Positions 20,256 to 29,565 of a stretch of DNA of 34,979 nt are shown piece after piece. Under the pieces are notes generated by a model. The model made no database searches and was not told the DNA's origin. It saw nothing but the letters and a program-made list of their open reading frames with translations. How positions within the stretch are numbered: the first letter of the stretch is position 1; the number at the start of each line of letters is the position of its first letter. This stretch comes from a virus: IMG/VR virus record IMGVR_UViG_3300033571_003673, positions 1 through 34,979 of that record, one strand, 5' to 3'. The position numbers and the translations under genes were made by a program.

Positions 20256-23141
20256 TTAGAATTTAATGCAAGCCAATAACGCAATGTTGCTTGGGCGTGT
20301 TTCGCTTGAAGTCCTGGGTGCGCCGTTTGTTCCATCGTTCGTTGGATTTCCTACAACTACTGCAACGAAGGCACCGCCACCACCGGTAGTTGCCAAAGTT
20401 CCCGATGGGAATGGTGTTCCATACAAACTTGAACCATCCGAAGAATGTTTGTGTCCTTGAAAAGCATCGGTTTGCGTTGAACCAAATGCGCGCCCGGAAT
20501 CTATTGATCCGTTATCCGCCCAACCGCGCGGGAAATAACCGCGTAGATCGGGAACATTAAATGTTGTTGATCCATCGCCGGAACCAAAAGTTGTTCCAAT
20601 AGCAGAAAACAATGCCGCATAAGTTGATCTTGATACTGCCGCGCCGTTTGCTTTAATGAATCCACTTGGCGCAGTATTCATTGCAAAGAACTGCACCGAA
20701 CCCGCAGGCACTCCACCAAACGCGCCCGATAAACTTCCACCAACGGTAACATTACCGGTTGTTGCGGTTGAAGGTGTAAGACCGGTTGAACCAAAACTAA
20801 TAGTGTTAACAACGCTTGCGACTGAAAAAGTGCTAAATGCAACAAACTGAATTAAATCGCCTGCATTAGCCGCATTTGTTAGCGTTACGGAAGTGCCGTT
20901 AGTTGCCGTAAAATCTGCGGAACCTAGTTTTGAACCGTTACGATAAACATCAAGAAACCCAACGGTATAAGAAATTGTAAAACTTGTTTGTCCTGCGGTT
21001 GCAGTTACATCGGTAACAGTCCTGGTTGTTGAACTAGAATTTGTTTGCCAAGAAGGTAAGCCGCCGGAAACTGTAAGAACTTGCCCTGCGCTTCCAATTG
21101 GCAATCTTGCCGCAACTCCGCCGGATGCTTCATAAATAATATCGCCGGTGGTGGTCATTGGATTAAGCGCGTTAAATGCGTTTGCCGCAGTTGTTGCGCC
21201 TGTACCGCCATTGGCAATTGCCAAAGTTCCGCCTAGGGTGATTGCGCCCGTAGTGCCGGTGCTTGGGGTTAGTCCGGTGGTGCCTGCGCTAAATGAAGTT
21301 ACGCCACCCGCGCTTCCATTAGATGCCGCCGTAATGCGACCATAGGCATCAACGGTGATATTGGCATTGGTATATGAACCTGCGGTAACTGTGGTGGTTG
21401 CAAGATCAATTGTTGGCGTAGTGCCGCCGGATGAAGTGATCCGCCCGGAAGTGCCGCTAACAGAAGTAACCGGCGCGGTGCCGTTTGAAGCCGCAGTAAT
21501 TCTTCCCTGGGCATCTACGGTAATACTTGCATAGGTATAAGAACCTGCGGTAACGGCAGTATTGGCTAGGGCAATTGTGCCGCTAGTAGTAATTGTGCCG
21601 CCGGATAAACCTGTTCCCGCCGTAATGCTTGTTACTGTTCCTGATCCTGTACCTGCGCCAATTGCGGTGCGGAAGTCCGCCGCAGATAGTGCGCTAACTG
21701 TGTTATCCGCATTAAACCTGGGGAATGTAATTGCGCTTGGATTAGCAATCGTAAACAGATTGCCGCCAAGTGTTGTTGCACCCAGGTTAGTTCTTGCGCC
21801 TGCCGCAGTTGTTGATCCCGTACCGCCGTTTGCCAGGGCAAGCGTACCTGCCAAAGTAATTGCGCCGGTTGTTGCAGTTGCAGGGGTAAGCCCCGTAGTT
21901 CCTGCACTAAAGGAAGTTACTCCGCCGGCAGTTCCATTGGAAGCGGCGGTAATTCTGCCTTGGGCATCTACTGTAATATTAGCGTTAGTGTAAGAACCTG
22001 CCGTTACTGCGGTGTTTGTTAGGCTAAAAGTAACCGCGCCCGTTGCGCCTGATACATTGATTCCGGTTCCTGCAATTGCGCTTGTTACGCCGCTATTTGT
22101 TACGGTAATTGATCCTGCGCCTTCGGTAATTGTAATTCCGGTACCATCGGTAAGGTTTGCGTTTTTCCATACGCCAACGCTTGCATCATAAATAAGCGTG
22201 TTGCCGCTTTGCGGGGTTGTTATTTTAACATCATGCAATTCATCTAGTTCATAGCCGTTATCAATCTTTACATAAATTGATCCAACGGTTGCATCTACTC
22301 GTTCAACCCATCCAATAACAACAAGTTGATCCGGTGCCTGCGGTTTTGTGGTTGTAAATCCGCCTGCAACAGTTGGCGAAAGGTAAACGGTTGCACCCGC
22401 AGTTAATCCCATTGTATTTAATTTATATAACGCGCCGGAAACAACAATAAAACCTTCCGCACCGTTTGCAATACTTTCGGCAACAATACCTATTGTGCCA
22501 AACGAAGTTGCTTCAACATTTGCCCTTGCCAATTTAACGGCAACGCGATTGCCTTGCGCGCCGGAAATATAAACAACTTGCCCAATGGTTAGAGTTGCGC
22601 CGCTATCGTTGTAAACCCTTGCGTATTCCTGGGTTCCAACTTGCAAGTTGACATTGCCGCCTTTTAATTGAACGGTTGGCACTCCATCGCCATCATCCCA
22701 AGACATAGTGCCAACTGATGTTGGTACAGTTGCGGGCGTAGTATCAAAACCTACGGAATTAACATTTACAAAGTTGCCGTTATCATCCAGGGTAACGGTG
22801 GAATTTTGAATTACCTTACCCGTAGTTCCATCAAATCGAACAACGGCATTATCCGTTGAAGATGCCGCGCCGGTTACATCACCGCCGCCGCCGCCTGCGC
22901 CTGGTTCCCATTTGCCGGATGTTGAATTGTAAACAAGGGCTTGCCCGTTTGTAGGGCTTGTAATGTTTGTATCGCCTAAACCGCTAAGATTGCCTGCGCC
23001 AACTTGAACAACTGCGGTTCCGTTGTTGATATAAACCTTTTTGTCCGCCATGTTAACGCCCAACTCGCCGGATGTTAGGTTTCCGGTTGTTGGTACAACA
23101 CCTGCGGAATTACTGCGTTTCGGTTTAATTATGTTTGCCAT
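20256..23141 (-). CDS. Long tail fibre protein with C-terminal collar domain
   Basis: 961 residues. The N-terminus (MANIIKPKRSNSAGVVPTTG, then LTSGELGVNMADKKVYINNG) is the docking part shared with the next fibre gene. The shaft has several related repeats: AVTAGSYTNANITVDAQGRI, TAASNG, then GVTSFSAGTTGLTP and LANGGTGSTTAA, in three or four copies (on the DNA near 21310-21395, 21480-21560 and 21940-22020, with the fourth partly diverged). The C-terminus from about residue 830 is a phage tail collar domain: GSVQFFAMNTAPSGFIKANG, FNVPDLRGYFPRGW, and the metal-binding GHKHSSDGSS. The repeats could allow length change by recombination. The protein should form trimers reaching from the tail tip. 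Confidence 0.85.
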   Translation of the reverse strand: MANIIKPKRSNSAGVVPTTGNLTSGELGVNMADKKVYINNGTAVVQVGAGNLSGLGDTNITSPTNGQALVYNSTSGKWEPGAGGGGGDVTGAASSTDNAVVRFDGTTGKVIQNSTVTLDDNGNFVNVNSVGFDTTPATVPTSVGTMSWDDGDGVPTVQLKGGNVNLQVGTQEYARVYNDSGATLTIGQVVYISGAQGNRVAVKLARANVEATSFGTIGIVAESIANGAEGFIVVSGALYKLNTMGLTAGATVYLSPTVAGGFTTTKPQAPDQLVVIGWVERVDATVGSIYVKIDNGYELDELHDVKITTPQSGNTLIYDASVGVWKNANLTDGTGITITEGAGSITVTNSGVTSAIAGTGINVSGATGAVTFSLTNTAVTAGSYTNANITVDAQGRITAASNGTAGGVTSFSAGTTGLTPATATTGAITLAGTLALANGGTGSTTAAGARTNLGATTLGGNLFTIANPSAITFPRFNADNTVSALSAADFRTAIGAGTGSGTVTSITAGTGLSGGTITTSGTIALANTAVTAGSYTYASITVDAQGRITAASNGTAPVTSVSGTSGRITSSGGTTPTIDLATTTVTAGSYTNANITVDAYGRITAASNGSAGGVTSFSAGTTGLTPSTGTTGAITLGGTLAIANGGTGATTAANAFNALNPMTTTGDIIYEASGGVAARLPIGSAGQVLTVSGGLPSWQTNSSSTTRTVTDVTATAGQTSFTISYTVGFLDVYRNGSKLGSADFTATNGTSVTLTNAANAGDLIQFVAFSTFSVASVVNTISFGSTGLTPSTATTGNVTVGGSLSGAFGGVPAGSVQFFAMNTAPSGFIKANGAAVSRSTYAALFSAIGTTFGSGDGSTTFNVPDLRGYFPRGWADNGSIDSGRAFGSTQTDAFQGHKHSSDGSSLYGTPFPSGTLATTGGGGAFVAVVVGNPTNDGTNGAPRTSSETRPSNIALLACIKF

Positions 23142-23159
23142 TTGGCATCCCCTTCAATT

Positions 23160-23200
23160 GGCGTATATACGCCGGGTTTATAGCCCCCTATCTAGGGGGC
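23160..23200. repeat. Two hairpins between fibre genes
   Basis: A perfect 14-bp palindrome GGCGTATATACGCC (23160-23173) and a hairpin GCCCCCTA-TC-TAGGGGGC (23183-23200) occupy the 71-base gap between the two long fibre genes. The word GGCGTATA occurs in both. No U-run follows on the leftward strand, so these may be RNA-stabilising or recombination sites rather than terminators. Confidence 0.55.
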
Positions 23201-23212
23201 GTATAAAGTTAA

Positions 23213-24415
23213 TTAAAATGTACCGCCATCAATTGTGATGCCATCAAAGGTGGTAAGGTTAGTAATTGAACCGCCTGTAATTGCCACGCTATTAGCGTTT
23301 TGCGTTGACATTGTGCCAAGTCCGGAAACCTGGGTATTGGCAATCGCAATATTGGTTTCTGCCAGGGCGGTAAGTTGTCCTTGGGCATTAACAGTTGCGG
23401 TTAATGTTTTGCTTGCGGAACCATAAGAACCCGCAGTTACGGCGGTATTGGTAATGCTGAAAGTATTGCCGGAAAGGGTAAGCCCTGTACCTGCAACATA
23501 AGTACCCGCGCCGCTAAATTGTGTCCAAGTTACGGGCGTTGTACCCAAGGTTCCGCCCTGGTTAACCGTACATACCCAACCGGTATCAGCATAGGTTGAA
23601 CCTTCTTCAACAAAGGTATAGGCACTTACCAATTCTGCCCAGGTGTTTGCATCGGATGAACGCGACCAGGCACCGGAAGCGGCAACATAAATACCGTTTT
23701 CTGCGGGCGCGCTTTGATTTTTAACCAATACGCGATCACCGGCAATAACGCTTACGCCATCAATTGTTTGTGCGCCTGATAAAGTAATATCTGCAGTTGT
23801 TGCGGCTTTAACGGATGCTTTAACATCCAAACCTTGTGCAACGGAATCAACATAATATTTTGTTGCGGCATCTTGATCGCTAACCGGATCAGCCAAGTTG
23901 GTGATCTTAAATCCATTCATGCTGAAATCGGCAGTTGTTGCGCCAAGGTCAGCGAGTACGGCGGCAGTTGCGGCAGTTACCAAACCTTTACCGTTAACAG
24001 TTACCTTAGTAAATGTTCCAACATTACTGTTAACAGTTGCAAGAGTTAGTGCCGCGCTTACATTTGCGGAACCATCTACGCTTGCCAAGGTTGCAGTTGC
24101 ATCGCCTGTAAGAGATAGATCGCGCGCAGTTGCCCAGGTAGTTGCGGTGCCTGCATTTCCACTAATCGAACCTACGATTGTGTTAGAAAATGTTTTGGTG
24201 CCGCCAATAGTTTGTGCAGTTGATAGATCAACAAACGCGCCATTACCTGCAATGGCAATAATGGAAGTTGCTGATCCACCTGCGCCGCCTGTACCTGTAC
24301 CGTAGTAAAGCGTATTAGTTGCTTCGTTAAACGCTAATTCTGCGTTTTCCAAACTCGTTGGTGCGCCTGCACCGCCCGATGCGGCGCGGCGTTTAATGCG
24401 TATAGTATTTGCCAT
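23213..24415 (-). CDS. Tail fibre protein
   Basis: 400 residues. It begins MANTIRIKRRAASGGAGAPT and NAELAFNEATNTLYYGTG, a docking segment related to that of the 961-residue fibre (both start MAN-I-K-R and have a 'GEL/AEL..N...LY' strand). The body has TIGGTKTFSNTIVGSISGNA, a 'DFSMNGFKITNLADPVSDQD' block, AATKYYVDSVAQGLDVKASV (a very common fibre motif), and VLVKNQSAPAENGIYVAASG, then beta-rich repeats ending VTAGSYGSASKTLTATVNAQ. No receptor-binding tip is recognised, so it may be a proximal fibre section. It is separated from the next fibre gene by hairpins. Confidence 0.8.
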   Translation of the reverse strand: MANTIRIKRRAASGGAGAPTSLENAELAFNEATNTLYYGTGTGGAGGSATSIIAIAGNGAFVDLSTAQTIGGTKTFSNTIVGSISGNAGTATTWATARDLSLTGDATATLASVDGSANVSAALTLATVNSNVGTFTKVTVNGKGLVTAATAAVLADLGATTADFSMNGFKITNLADPVSDQDAATKYYVDSVAQGLDVKASVKAATTADITLSGAQTIDGVSVIAGDRVLVKNQSAPAENGIYVAASGAWSRSSDANTWAELVSAYTFVEEGSTYADTGWVCTVNQGGTLGTTPVTWTQFSGAGTYVAGTGLTLSGNTFSITNTAVTAGSYGSASKTLTATVNAQGQLTALAETNIAIANTQVSGLGTMSTQNANSVAITGGSITNLTTFDGITIDGGTF

Positions 24416-24429
24416 TTGTTAATGCCCTT

Positions 24430-24678
24430 TCAAAAGTTACCGCCATCGGTTATTTCTGTTTGCGGAATATTAGTCCATGCGCCAGTTACGAACATCAATG
24501 CATCGTAATCGTTTGGTGTTCCTGATAGCGCAACGGGATAGCCACCAATGCTATTCGGCCCCGGTGGCCCGGGTGGCCCGACTAGTCCGCGATCAATGCT
24601 TATCGTGTTTTGTACGGGCGGTGTTAAATTGATAACAACATTGTTTTGATCTACCACCGTTACATTCATGTTCGGCAT
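24430..24678 (-). CDS. Short collagen-like fibre linker
   Basis: 82 residues with a collagen-type motif GLVGPPGPPGPNSIGG in the middle, flanked by a beta segment (VTVVDQNNVVINLTPPVQNT) and an end containing YDALMFVTGAWTN. Such short GPP repeats in phage proteins promote trimer formation. It lies between the baseplate-side protein and the fibre genes, so it probably links or trimerises fibres. Start ATG 24678, two bases from the upstream stop. Confidence 0.7.
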   Translation of the reverse strand: MPNMNVTVVDQNNVVINLTPPVQNTISIDRGLVGPPGPPGPNSIGGYPVALSGTPNDYDALMFVTGAWTNIPQTEITDGGNF

Positions 24679-24679
24679 T

Positions 24680-25168
24680 TTATTCCCTCACGATTCCATC
24701 GGAACGAACTAAGAACAAAAGAAACACAATGTAATCGTTAGCAGGATTTGAACCCGTTGCAGGGAATCCAATTTTGATGCGACCCGAAAAGCCAACGCAA
24801 TCTTGCGCGTTAATATTTAGTTCGGGATCAGAAGCAATAAGCCCCCATGCGCCCGCATCAATTACAACGGTAAAACGCCCGCTTGCATCAATGCGATTTG
24901 AAATCGTTAATGGTATTGAAGGTGGGGTTGGCGTGTAGTTACTAATATCAAAAGATAAACCATTGCGGGTATCTTGAATGTTTGTTACTTCGCGGCGGAT
25001 AATTTCTGCATCAATTACTGCGCCTGTTAGATCAACTGCAACCGGTGGTGTTCCGGTAGTGATTTCCAGGTTCCAATAAGTTTGTTGATCCCAAACTAAT
25101 TCGCCCGCAATAATTGGATTGTCAAACCCGCTTACTTGCGTAAGTGTATTTTTATTAAAGACTGCCAT
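24680..25168 (-). CDS. Fibre/baseplate upper protein (BppU N-terminal-like)
   Basis: 162 residues from the ATG at 25168, which has GGGG six bases upstream; an in-frame extension upstream lacks a ribosome binding site. The pattern WDQQTYWNLEITTGTPPVAV, DLTGAVIDAEIIRREV, and SGRFTVVIDAGAWG fits the N-terminal beta-sandwich of BppU-like proteins, which fix fibres to the tail tip. The 'Gly-Arg-Ile-Lys-Ile' strand follows at about 130. A second domain is missing, so it is a short form. Confidence 0.6.
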   Translation of the reverse strand: MAVFNKNTLTQVSGFDNPIIAGELVWDQQTYWNLEITTGTPPVAVDLTGAVIDAEIIRREVTNIQDTRNGLSFDISNYTPTPPSIPLTISNRIDASGRFTVVIDAGAWGLIASDPELNINAQDCVGFSGRIKIGFPATGSNPANDYIVFLLFLVRSDGIVRE

Positions 25169-25276
25169 GTTAGCCCCATTCCCGGTTATAGCCCCCGCGC
25201 ACTCGCAGAAAGCCGCCAATCATGTCTTATTTTGTTTTTTTATTTTAAGGTATTTTGTGCGTTTATGAAATAAAAA

Positions 25277-25753
25277 TTAGTACCCAATTGCAAGCCATTG
25301 GAAACCGCCGTTACCTGGTGGCGTGCCGCCGCTATAATCGGATAAGAAAAATGTTGCCGATGTTGTTCCGTTAATCCAAGCGTGCATTGCTTGCACATTA
25401 AGCCCAGGCGTTACACCGTTAATAAATAATTGCGAAAATACGCCGCAGGTAACATTAGGGAAAGGCGTTGGAAAAGTAATTGTTACCCCTGCCGTATCGC
25501 CAATTGGCAAGTTATATTCCCCGCATTGAATCAACATTCCATTGGGTAATTTTTGCGTAACGGTTGTACCGCTACCACCGCCGGAAAACGCCGAAGCCGA
25601 TACCGGATTTGTTACCCCGCCAACACTTGTTGCAGTTGCGGCATTGCCGGAAATGCTAATGTTATAAGTTCCAGGTTGCAAAGAAGTTGTTGCAATCTTG
25701 CCGGATGCATCCAGGCTATTAGCAAAAAGTGCAAGGTTAAATGCTTGTGTCAT
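25277..25753 (-). CDS. Tail fibre tip protein with gp53-like C-terminal domain
   Basis: 158 residues from the ATG at 25753 with GGGGCGG upstream. The N-terminus MTQAFNLALFANSLDASGKI is a likely docking peptide also used by the glycine-rich adhesin (MTQAVDLA). A short linker with GGGSG follows, then a beta-rich C-terminal domain: LPNGMLIQCGEYNLPIGDTA, GVTITFPTPFPNVTCGVFSQ, and the closing FQWLAIGY, typical of the gp53-like tail fibre C-terminal domain. This may be a second receptor-binding protein. The upstream gap between 25169 and 25276 has no gene and is AT-rich at its distal end. Confidence 0.72.
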   Translation of the reverse strand: MTQAFNLALFANSLDASGKIATTSLQPGTYNISISGNAATATSVGGVTNPVSASAFSGGGSGTTVTQKLPNGMLIQCGEYNLPIGDTAGVTITFPTPFPNVTCGVFSQLFINGVTPGLNVQAMHAWINGTTSATFFLSDYSGGTPPGNGGFQWLAIGY

Positions 25754-25754
25754 G

Positions 25755-28700
25755 TTATACCGCCCCTGTTCGTGCAAAAGTTTGTTGAAGCAATAGCATT
25801 GTATTTGTTGTTGGCGTGTTTGTTAAATTATATCCACCGGTTGCGGTGGTATAGTCCGAACCCTGTACCTGCAATACGCCGTTTTGATATAGGTTAAACG
25901 CGCCCGGCGTGTAACTAAACGGATACGAAGTTTGACCAACAACGGTATTCGTAAGAATGTTTACGGGATCGCCGTTTGGCAATGTAAGGTTGTTTGGTGT
26001 CCATTGAATAACCGTTAACAATCCACTTGCTAAAGATGGGAAGTTTGTAACTACGCCGCCAACAATATCGTAATCTTGATCGGTCATTACGCAACCGTTT
26101 AAGAATAACAATTCATATCCGCTAGTTAAGGTAAACCCTGGGGTATATGAAGATACATCCGTTAAAGTAGTTGTATTGCGGCTAAACGAAACATACGGCG
26201 TACCGGAATTACTTGATTTCATAGAAACAATAATTACCTGATCGCCCGCAGTTAATCCAACCGCAAAGGTTACAACCCCGGTGCTTCCTGCTGTATCGGT
26301 ATATTCTGATTCATCAAGCATTACACCGTTAACAAATACCAAACATTGATCGGCAATATACCCTGCGCCCCTGGTTACATTGAAAACCGTTTGCCCGGAA
26401 GTTGCCACAAAATTTTCAATGGTCATAAAAAACGGATCAGGGGTTTGGAATCCAACCACGCGCCCGTAAATATCAATTGTTAATTGTGCAATGCCGGTAA
26501 CGGTTTGTTGATAAACGCCGGAACCAAAATCAAGGTATGGTTTTAATGCCGCAACAATCTTGCCATCGGGATTATTGGTTACCGCAATTTCGCCGGTTCC
26601 AACGGTGGTGGTTCCGGTTTGCAAAACTTGCCCGGTTCCATAATCCAGGTCAATTGTATTTGTTCCAGGGGGCAACGCCGACCATAAACGCGGATCAAAA
26701 ATAGCCGCCTGGGTAGGAACAAACGCGCCGGTACTTGCGGCATAGTCAGCAAAGCCGGTTGCAAAACTAAACCTACGCCCTGTTCTGTTTGCGTAAGCCA
26801 GGAAGATATTGGTTCCAAATGCAGGTTCCGCAAAGTACCAGGTGTAAAGGGATGGATCGGTGCTTAATGTTGGCGATGCAACATTTCTCAAACCATAATA
26901 CAAACGATTTGTTGGCGAAAAACTAAAGTTTGAAGTGCCGCTAGGATTATCAGCATAGGCAACATCCAAGTACCGTTCAACATATTGGAAGGTGGTTGGC
27001 TTCCAATTAAACGGTGAACTTGCGGGTGAATAGTTTGAAGTGCCTAGTGAATTAACCATCCTGGAAAAAAAGTACCATGTACCCGCAGGAATATCAGCAA
27101 CCGTAATGGAAGGCAATGATGATCCAGGCGCATAAGGCGTTCCGTTGGATTGAATTGCAGTTGTTCCAACAAACATCAATTGGCTATCGGTAGGATATGG
27201 GAACGCGGAATACCATAGTTCGGCGTATTGGATAACACCCTGAGAACTTGCCGTAATGTTAACCAGGAATACGGGATTTGCCGCATCCGGATAAGTTGCA
27301 CCAACCGTAGGCGCAGGAATAGTTCCAAAAACTAATGCATCCGGTATGCCTGTATTTGGCGATGGTTGGAATTCTGTAATTGGCGCATCATCGTAAACGG
27401 CAGGGTTGAATTCGCTAAGAATCAATGAAGCGGTAACCGCGCCGTTGCTTGCAAACTGTTCGGTAACTTTCATTACCCTAAATAGTTTTGCCGCCCATCC
27501 ATAATTTGTATTTGTAATTGTTACTACATCGCCGGCTTCCAATTGGATGCCTTCAAAACTAATAGTAACTGTAACCTGCAAATCTTCGCGCCCGGCTTTA
27601 AGCATCCTGGTTGCAATGTATTGCGCCCGTACATCATTGTTAACCAATGGCAGGCTTTCCGAATTTTTGTTTACCGGTTCATTCGGGAACAACAAAGAAG
27701 GATCAATTTCTTGCAAATCAAAAGTTGCCGAATTGAAAGCATCCTGGTTGCTATTGTCCGGGAACTTACATTCAATAACATTATATGAACCCGCAATATC
27801 TAACGGCGTAATTTGAATTGCCGATACCATATTGGAATCGTTCAAATCCATAACAACCGTATAGTTTGGCGTTTGGGTAATGATTCCCCACTTGCCGGTA
27901 ATCTCGTTGTATTTAATTAGGGCATCGCATGAACTTGCCATATCTTGCAAGTTATCAAGGATGGATCGTTGCGTATCAACTACGCCATCAAAACGGAAGC
28001 GCGTTTGTGTTGAAGTTGTACCGCCCGCGTTAGTGTAGGTAAAAGGTTCGGCGCAATATGCATTTAAGGTTGCAAAACTTGCGGTATCAACCTGATCCAA
28101 AGGTATTGCGGCACCATAAACTTCGTTAGTAAAGTAATCCAGAAAACAATCGCCTGGTTGGAATCTTGAATTAGTTACTTGGAATTTTGTTTGCTGAATA
28201 CCTGTAAGCCCTGCATTTTGATTGTAGGTAATATGCAAAATAGCAAATGCCGTATTGGTCATTAACTTAGTTGTGTTCCAGGTATAAATCAAACCGCCCG
28301 TTTGCATAACGGAAATTGCTGATCTATTGGAATTCGCCGGTTGATATGAACCATTTTTGTAAAGGAAGATTTCCATCTTGCCGTTAACGGAACCATCAAA
28401 AGAACCGGTAGATTCATCAATTAAACCTACAACCCTGGTTGCAAAATTAGGATCAAAACCGTATTGATAAAAAGTTGCCCCAGGCGATACGCCCGAAACG
28501 GTTGCGGTGAATGTTATTGTCAAAGCCCCACTATCACCATCAAATGATGAACTTTGTATTGTGTAAACAGTTGGTGATCCGGCGTTTGTAAATGTAACCT
28601 GCGACCCGTTGCCTAATGTTGTATTGTGATCGTATGTAACTATGCTAGTTCCGGAAACGGAAGAAACCGTACCAATAGGGTTAAAACTTCCGCCGCTAGA

Positions 28701-29150
28701 TTGGAATACTACTTTCTTGCCGCCCCAATAAACATCACCAAATGTAATTGTGTCCGCGCCGTTATCGGTTACTTCGCATAACGCAATAACATAATAAAGT
28801 TCCTGGTTGTTTGAACTAATAGATAAATCTACAATCGTGCCGCCCAAATAGGCTTCGCCATAAACTACGGGAATTTTGTTATCAGTTGCAGGTGGTATTT
28901 GTTGGCGGTTCCCAGGGTTAGGCGAATCTCCGGAAAGCCCACCACTATTAGGTTGTTGCGGTGAAAAAAATGCTTTTGTAATAATGGCAGAAATTGCCAT
29001 GTTAATTACAAAACCAACCGCAATTGCGGCAATATGCGTAGTTGCAACTCCAATAATTGTTGCGGCAATAATGGTACCCGCCGCCCAGGAAGGAACGGCG
29101 ATTGTTAGCAATGTAATTGCTAGGGTTAGTTTACTGAATCCAATTTTCAT
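25755..29150 (-). CDS. Central tail-tip / host specificity protein (J-like)
   Basis: 1131 residues, the largest gene. Residues 1-23 look like a signal peptide (LTLAITLLTIAVPSWA), followed by a second hydrophobic helix (IIGVATTHIAAIAVGFVINM, about 32-51), a feature often seen in J-like tip proteins, where the hydrophobic helices insert during DNA entry. Residues about 85-560 follow the tip pattern: NKIPVVYGEAYLGGTIVDLS, YYVIALCEVTDNG, DYFTNEVYGAAIPLDQV, RSILDNLQDMASSCDALIKY, LEAGDVVTITNTNYGWAAKL. The remainder is beta-rich, with fibronectin-like and fibre-like stretches at the C-terminus. It overlaps the GNAT gene by 20 bases. Confidence 0.83.
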   Translation of the reverse strand: MKIGFSKLTLAITLLTIAVPSWAAGTIIAATIIGVATTHIAAIAVGFVINMAISAIITKAFFSPQQPNSGGLSGDSPNPGNRQQIPPATDNKIPVVYGEAYLGGTIVDLSISSNNQELYYVIALCEVTDNGADTITFGDVYWGGKKVVFQSSGGSFNPIGTVSSVSGTSIVTYDHNTTLGNGSQVTFTNAGSPTVYTIQSSSFDGDSGALTITFTATVSGVSPGATFYQYGFDPNFATRVVGLIDESTGSFDGSVNGKMEIFLYKNGSYQPANSNRSAISVMQTGGLIYTWNTTKLMTNTAFAILHITYNQNAGLTGIQQTKFQVTNSRFQPGDCFLDYFTNEVYGAAIPLDQVDTASFATLNAYCAEPFTYTNAGGTTSTQTRFRFDGVVDTQRSILDNLQDMASSCDALIKYNEITGKWGIITQTPNYTVVMDLNDSNMVSAIQITPLDIAGSYNVIECKFPDNSNQDAFNSATFDLQEIDPSLLFPNEPVNKNSESLPLVNNDVRAQYIATRMLKAGREDLQVTVTISFEGIQLEAGDVVTITNTNYGWAAKLFRVMKVTEQFASNGAVTASLILSEFNPAVYDDAPITEFQPSPNTGIPDALVFGTIPAPTVGATYPDAANPVFLVNITASSQGVIQYAELWYSAFPYPTDSQLMFVGTTAIQSNGTPYAPGSSLPSITVADIPAGTWYFFSRMVNSLGTSNYSPASSPFNWKPTTFQYVERYLDVAYADNPSGTSNFSFSPTNRLYYGLRNVASPTLSTDPSLYTWYFAEPAFGTNIFLAYANRTGRRFSFATGFADYAASTGAFVPTQAAIFDPRLWSALPPGTNTIDLDYGTGQVLQTGTTTVGTGEIAVTNNPDGKIVAALKPYLDFGSGVYQQTVTGIAQLTIDIYGRVVGFQTPDPFFMTIENFVATSGQTVFNVTRGAGYIADQCLVFVNGVMLDESEYTDTAGSTGVVTFAVGLTAGDQVIIVSMKSSNSGTPYVSFSRNTTTLTDVSSYTPGFTLTSGYELLFLNGCVMTDQDYDIVGGVVTNFPSLASGLLTVIQWTPNNLTLPNGDPVNILTNTVVGQTSYPFSYTPGAFNLYQNGVLQVQGSDYTTATGGYNLTNTPTTNTMLLLQQTFARTGAV

Positions 29151-29565
29151 CTTTTTTTCTAAACCCGTATTTTTCGTATTTCATGTTTGGCGAAGTATCT
29201 AGTTTCGTCATTGTGAAATATTTAATTCTTCCCTGTTCTTTTAATTGTTTACCGTATGCCAGGTACGCGGCAAACAATCGGAACCCGCTTGTTGTATCCC
29301 TGTATTGTGGGCGTACATACCATGCCAATTCATGCATTGCAAAAGTTTTGTTGCACCAAATTGTAGGCATTACTATTGCCATCAATAACCCCTTGCCTTC
29401 TTCCAGGAACACCACACCTTGCCCGGCAAAAATATTATCCAACAAGGTATTCCAATGTTCTTCATTTTCTATTTCTAACAATTCCGGAAAATCCGCTTCT
29501 GCGCGAAAGTCCTTCATCATTTGTATTATTTCTATTTTGTCGTATTTGTTTGCCTGCCGTATCAT
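29131..29565 (-). CDS. GNAT-family acetyltransferase in the tail-tip module
   Basis: 144 residues from the ATG at 29565, which overlaps the upstream stop (ATGA); a longer frame lacks a ribosome binding site. The GNAT fold is visible: IRQANKYDKIEIIQMMKDFR (beta1-alpha1), GQGVVFLEEGKGLLMAIVMP, then MHELAWYVRPQYRDTTSGFR with the acetyl-CoA loop variant around YRDTTSG, LFAAYLAYGKQLK, and a final YEKYGFRKKDENW. The substrate is unknown. Acetyltransferases occur between tip genes in various phages and may modify a tail protein or a host target. It is translated between the hub protein and the J-like protein. Confidence 0.82.
   Translation of the reverse strand: MIRQANKYDKIEIIQMMKDFRAEADFPELLEIENEEHWNTLLDNIFAGQGVVFLEEGKGLLMAIVMPTIWCNKTFAMHELAWYVRPQYRDTTSGFRLFAAYLAYGKQLKEQGRIKYFTMTKLDTSPNMKYEKYGFRKKDENWIQ

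Noticed and set aside
20266-24305. Long rightward frames opposite the fibre genes (for example 21562-21993 and 23898-24305)
   Set aside because: They are mirror frames of Gly/Ala/Thr/Val-rich coding sequence, with Ala/Pro/Val-rich translations and no ribosome binding sites.
20256-24415. Repeats in the fibre genes as a CRISPR array or satellite
   Set aside because: The repeats are in frame, imperfect, of protein-domain length and translate to fibre shaft segments.
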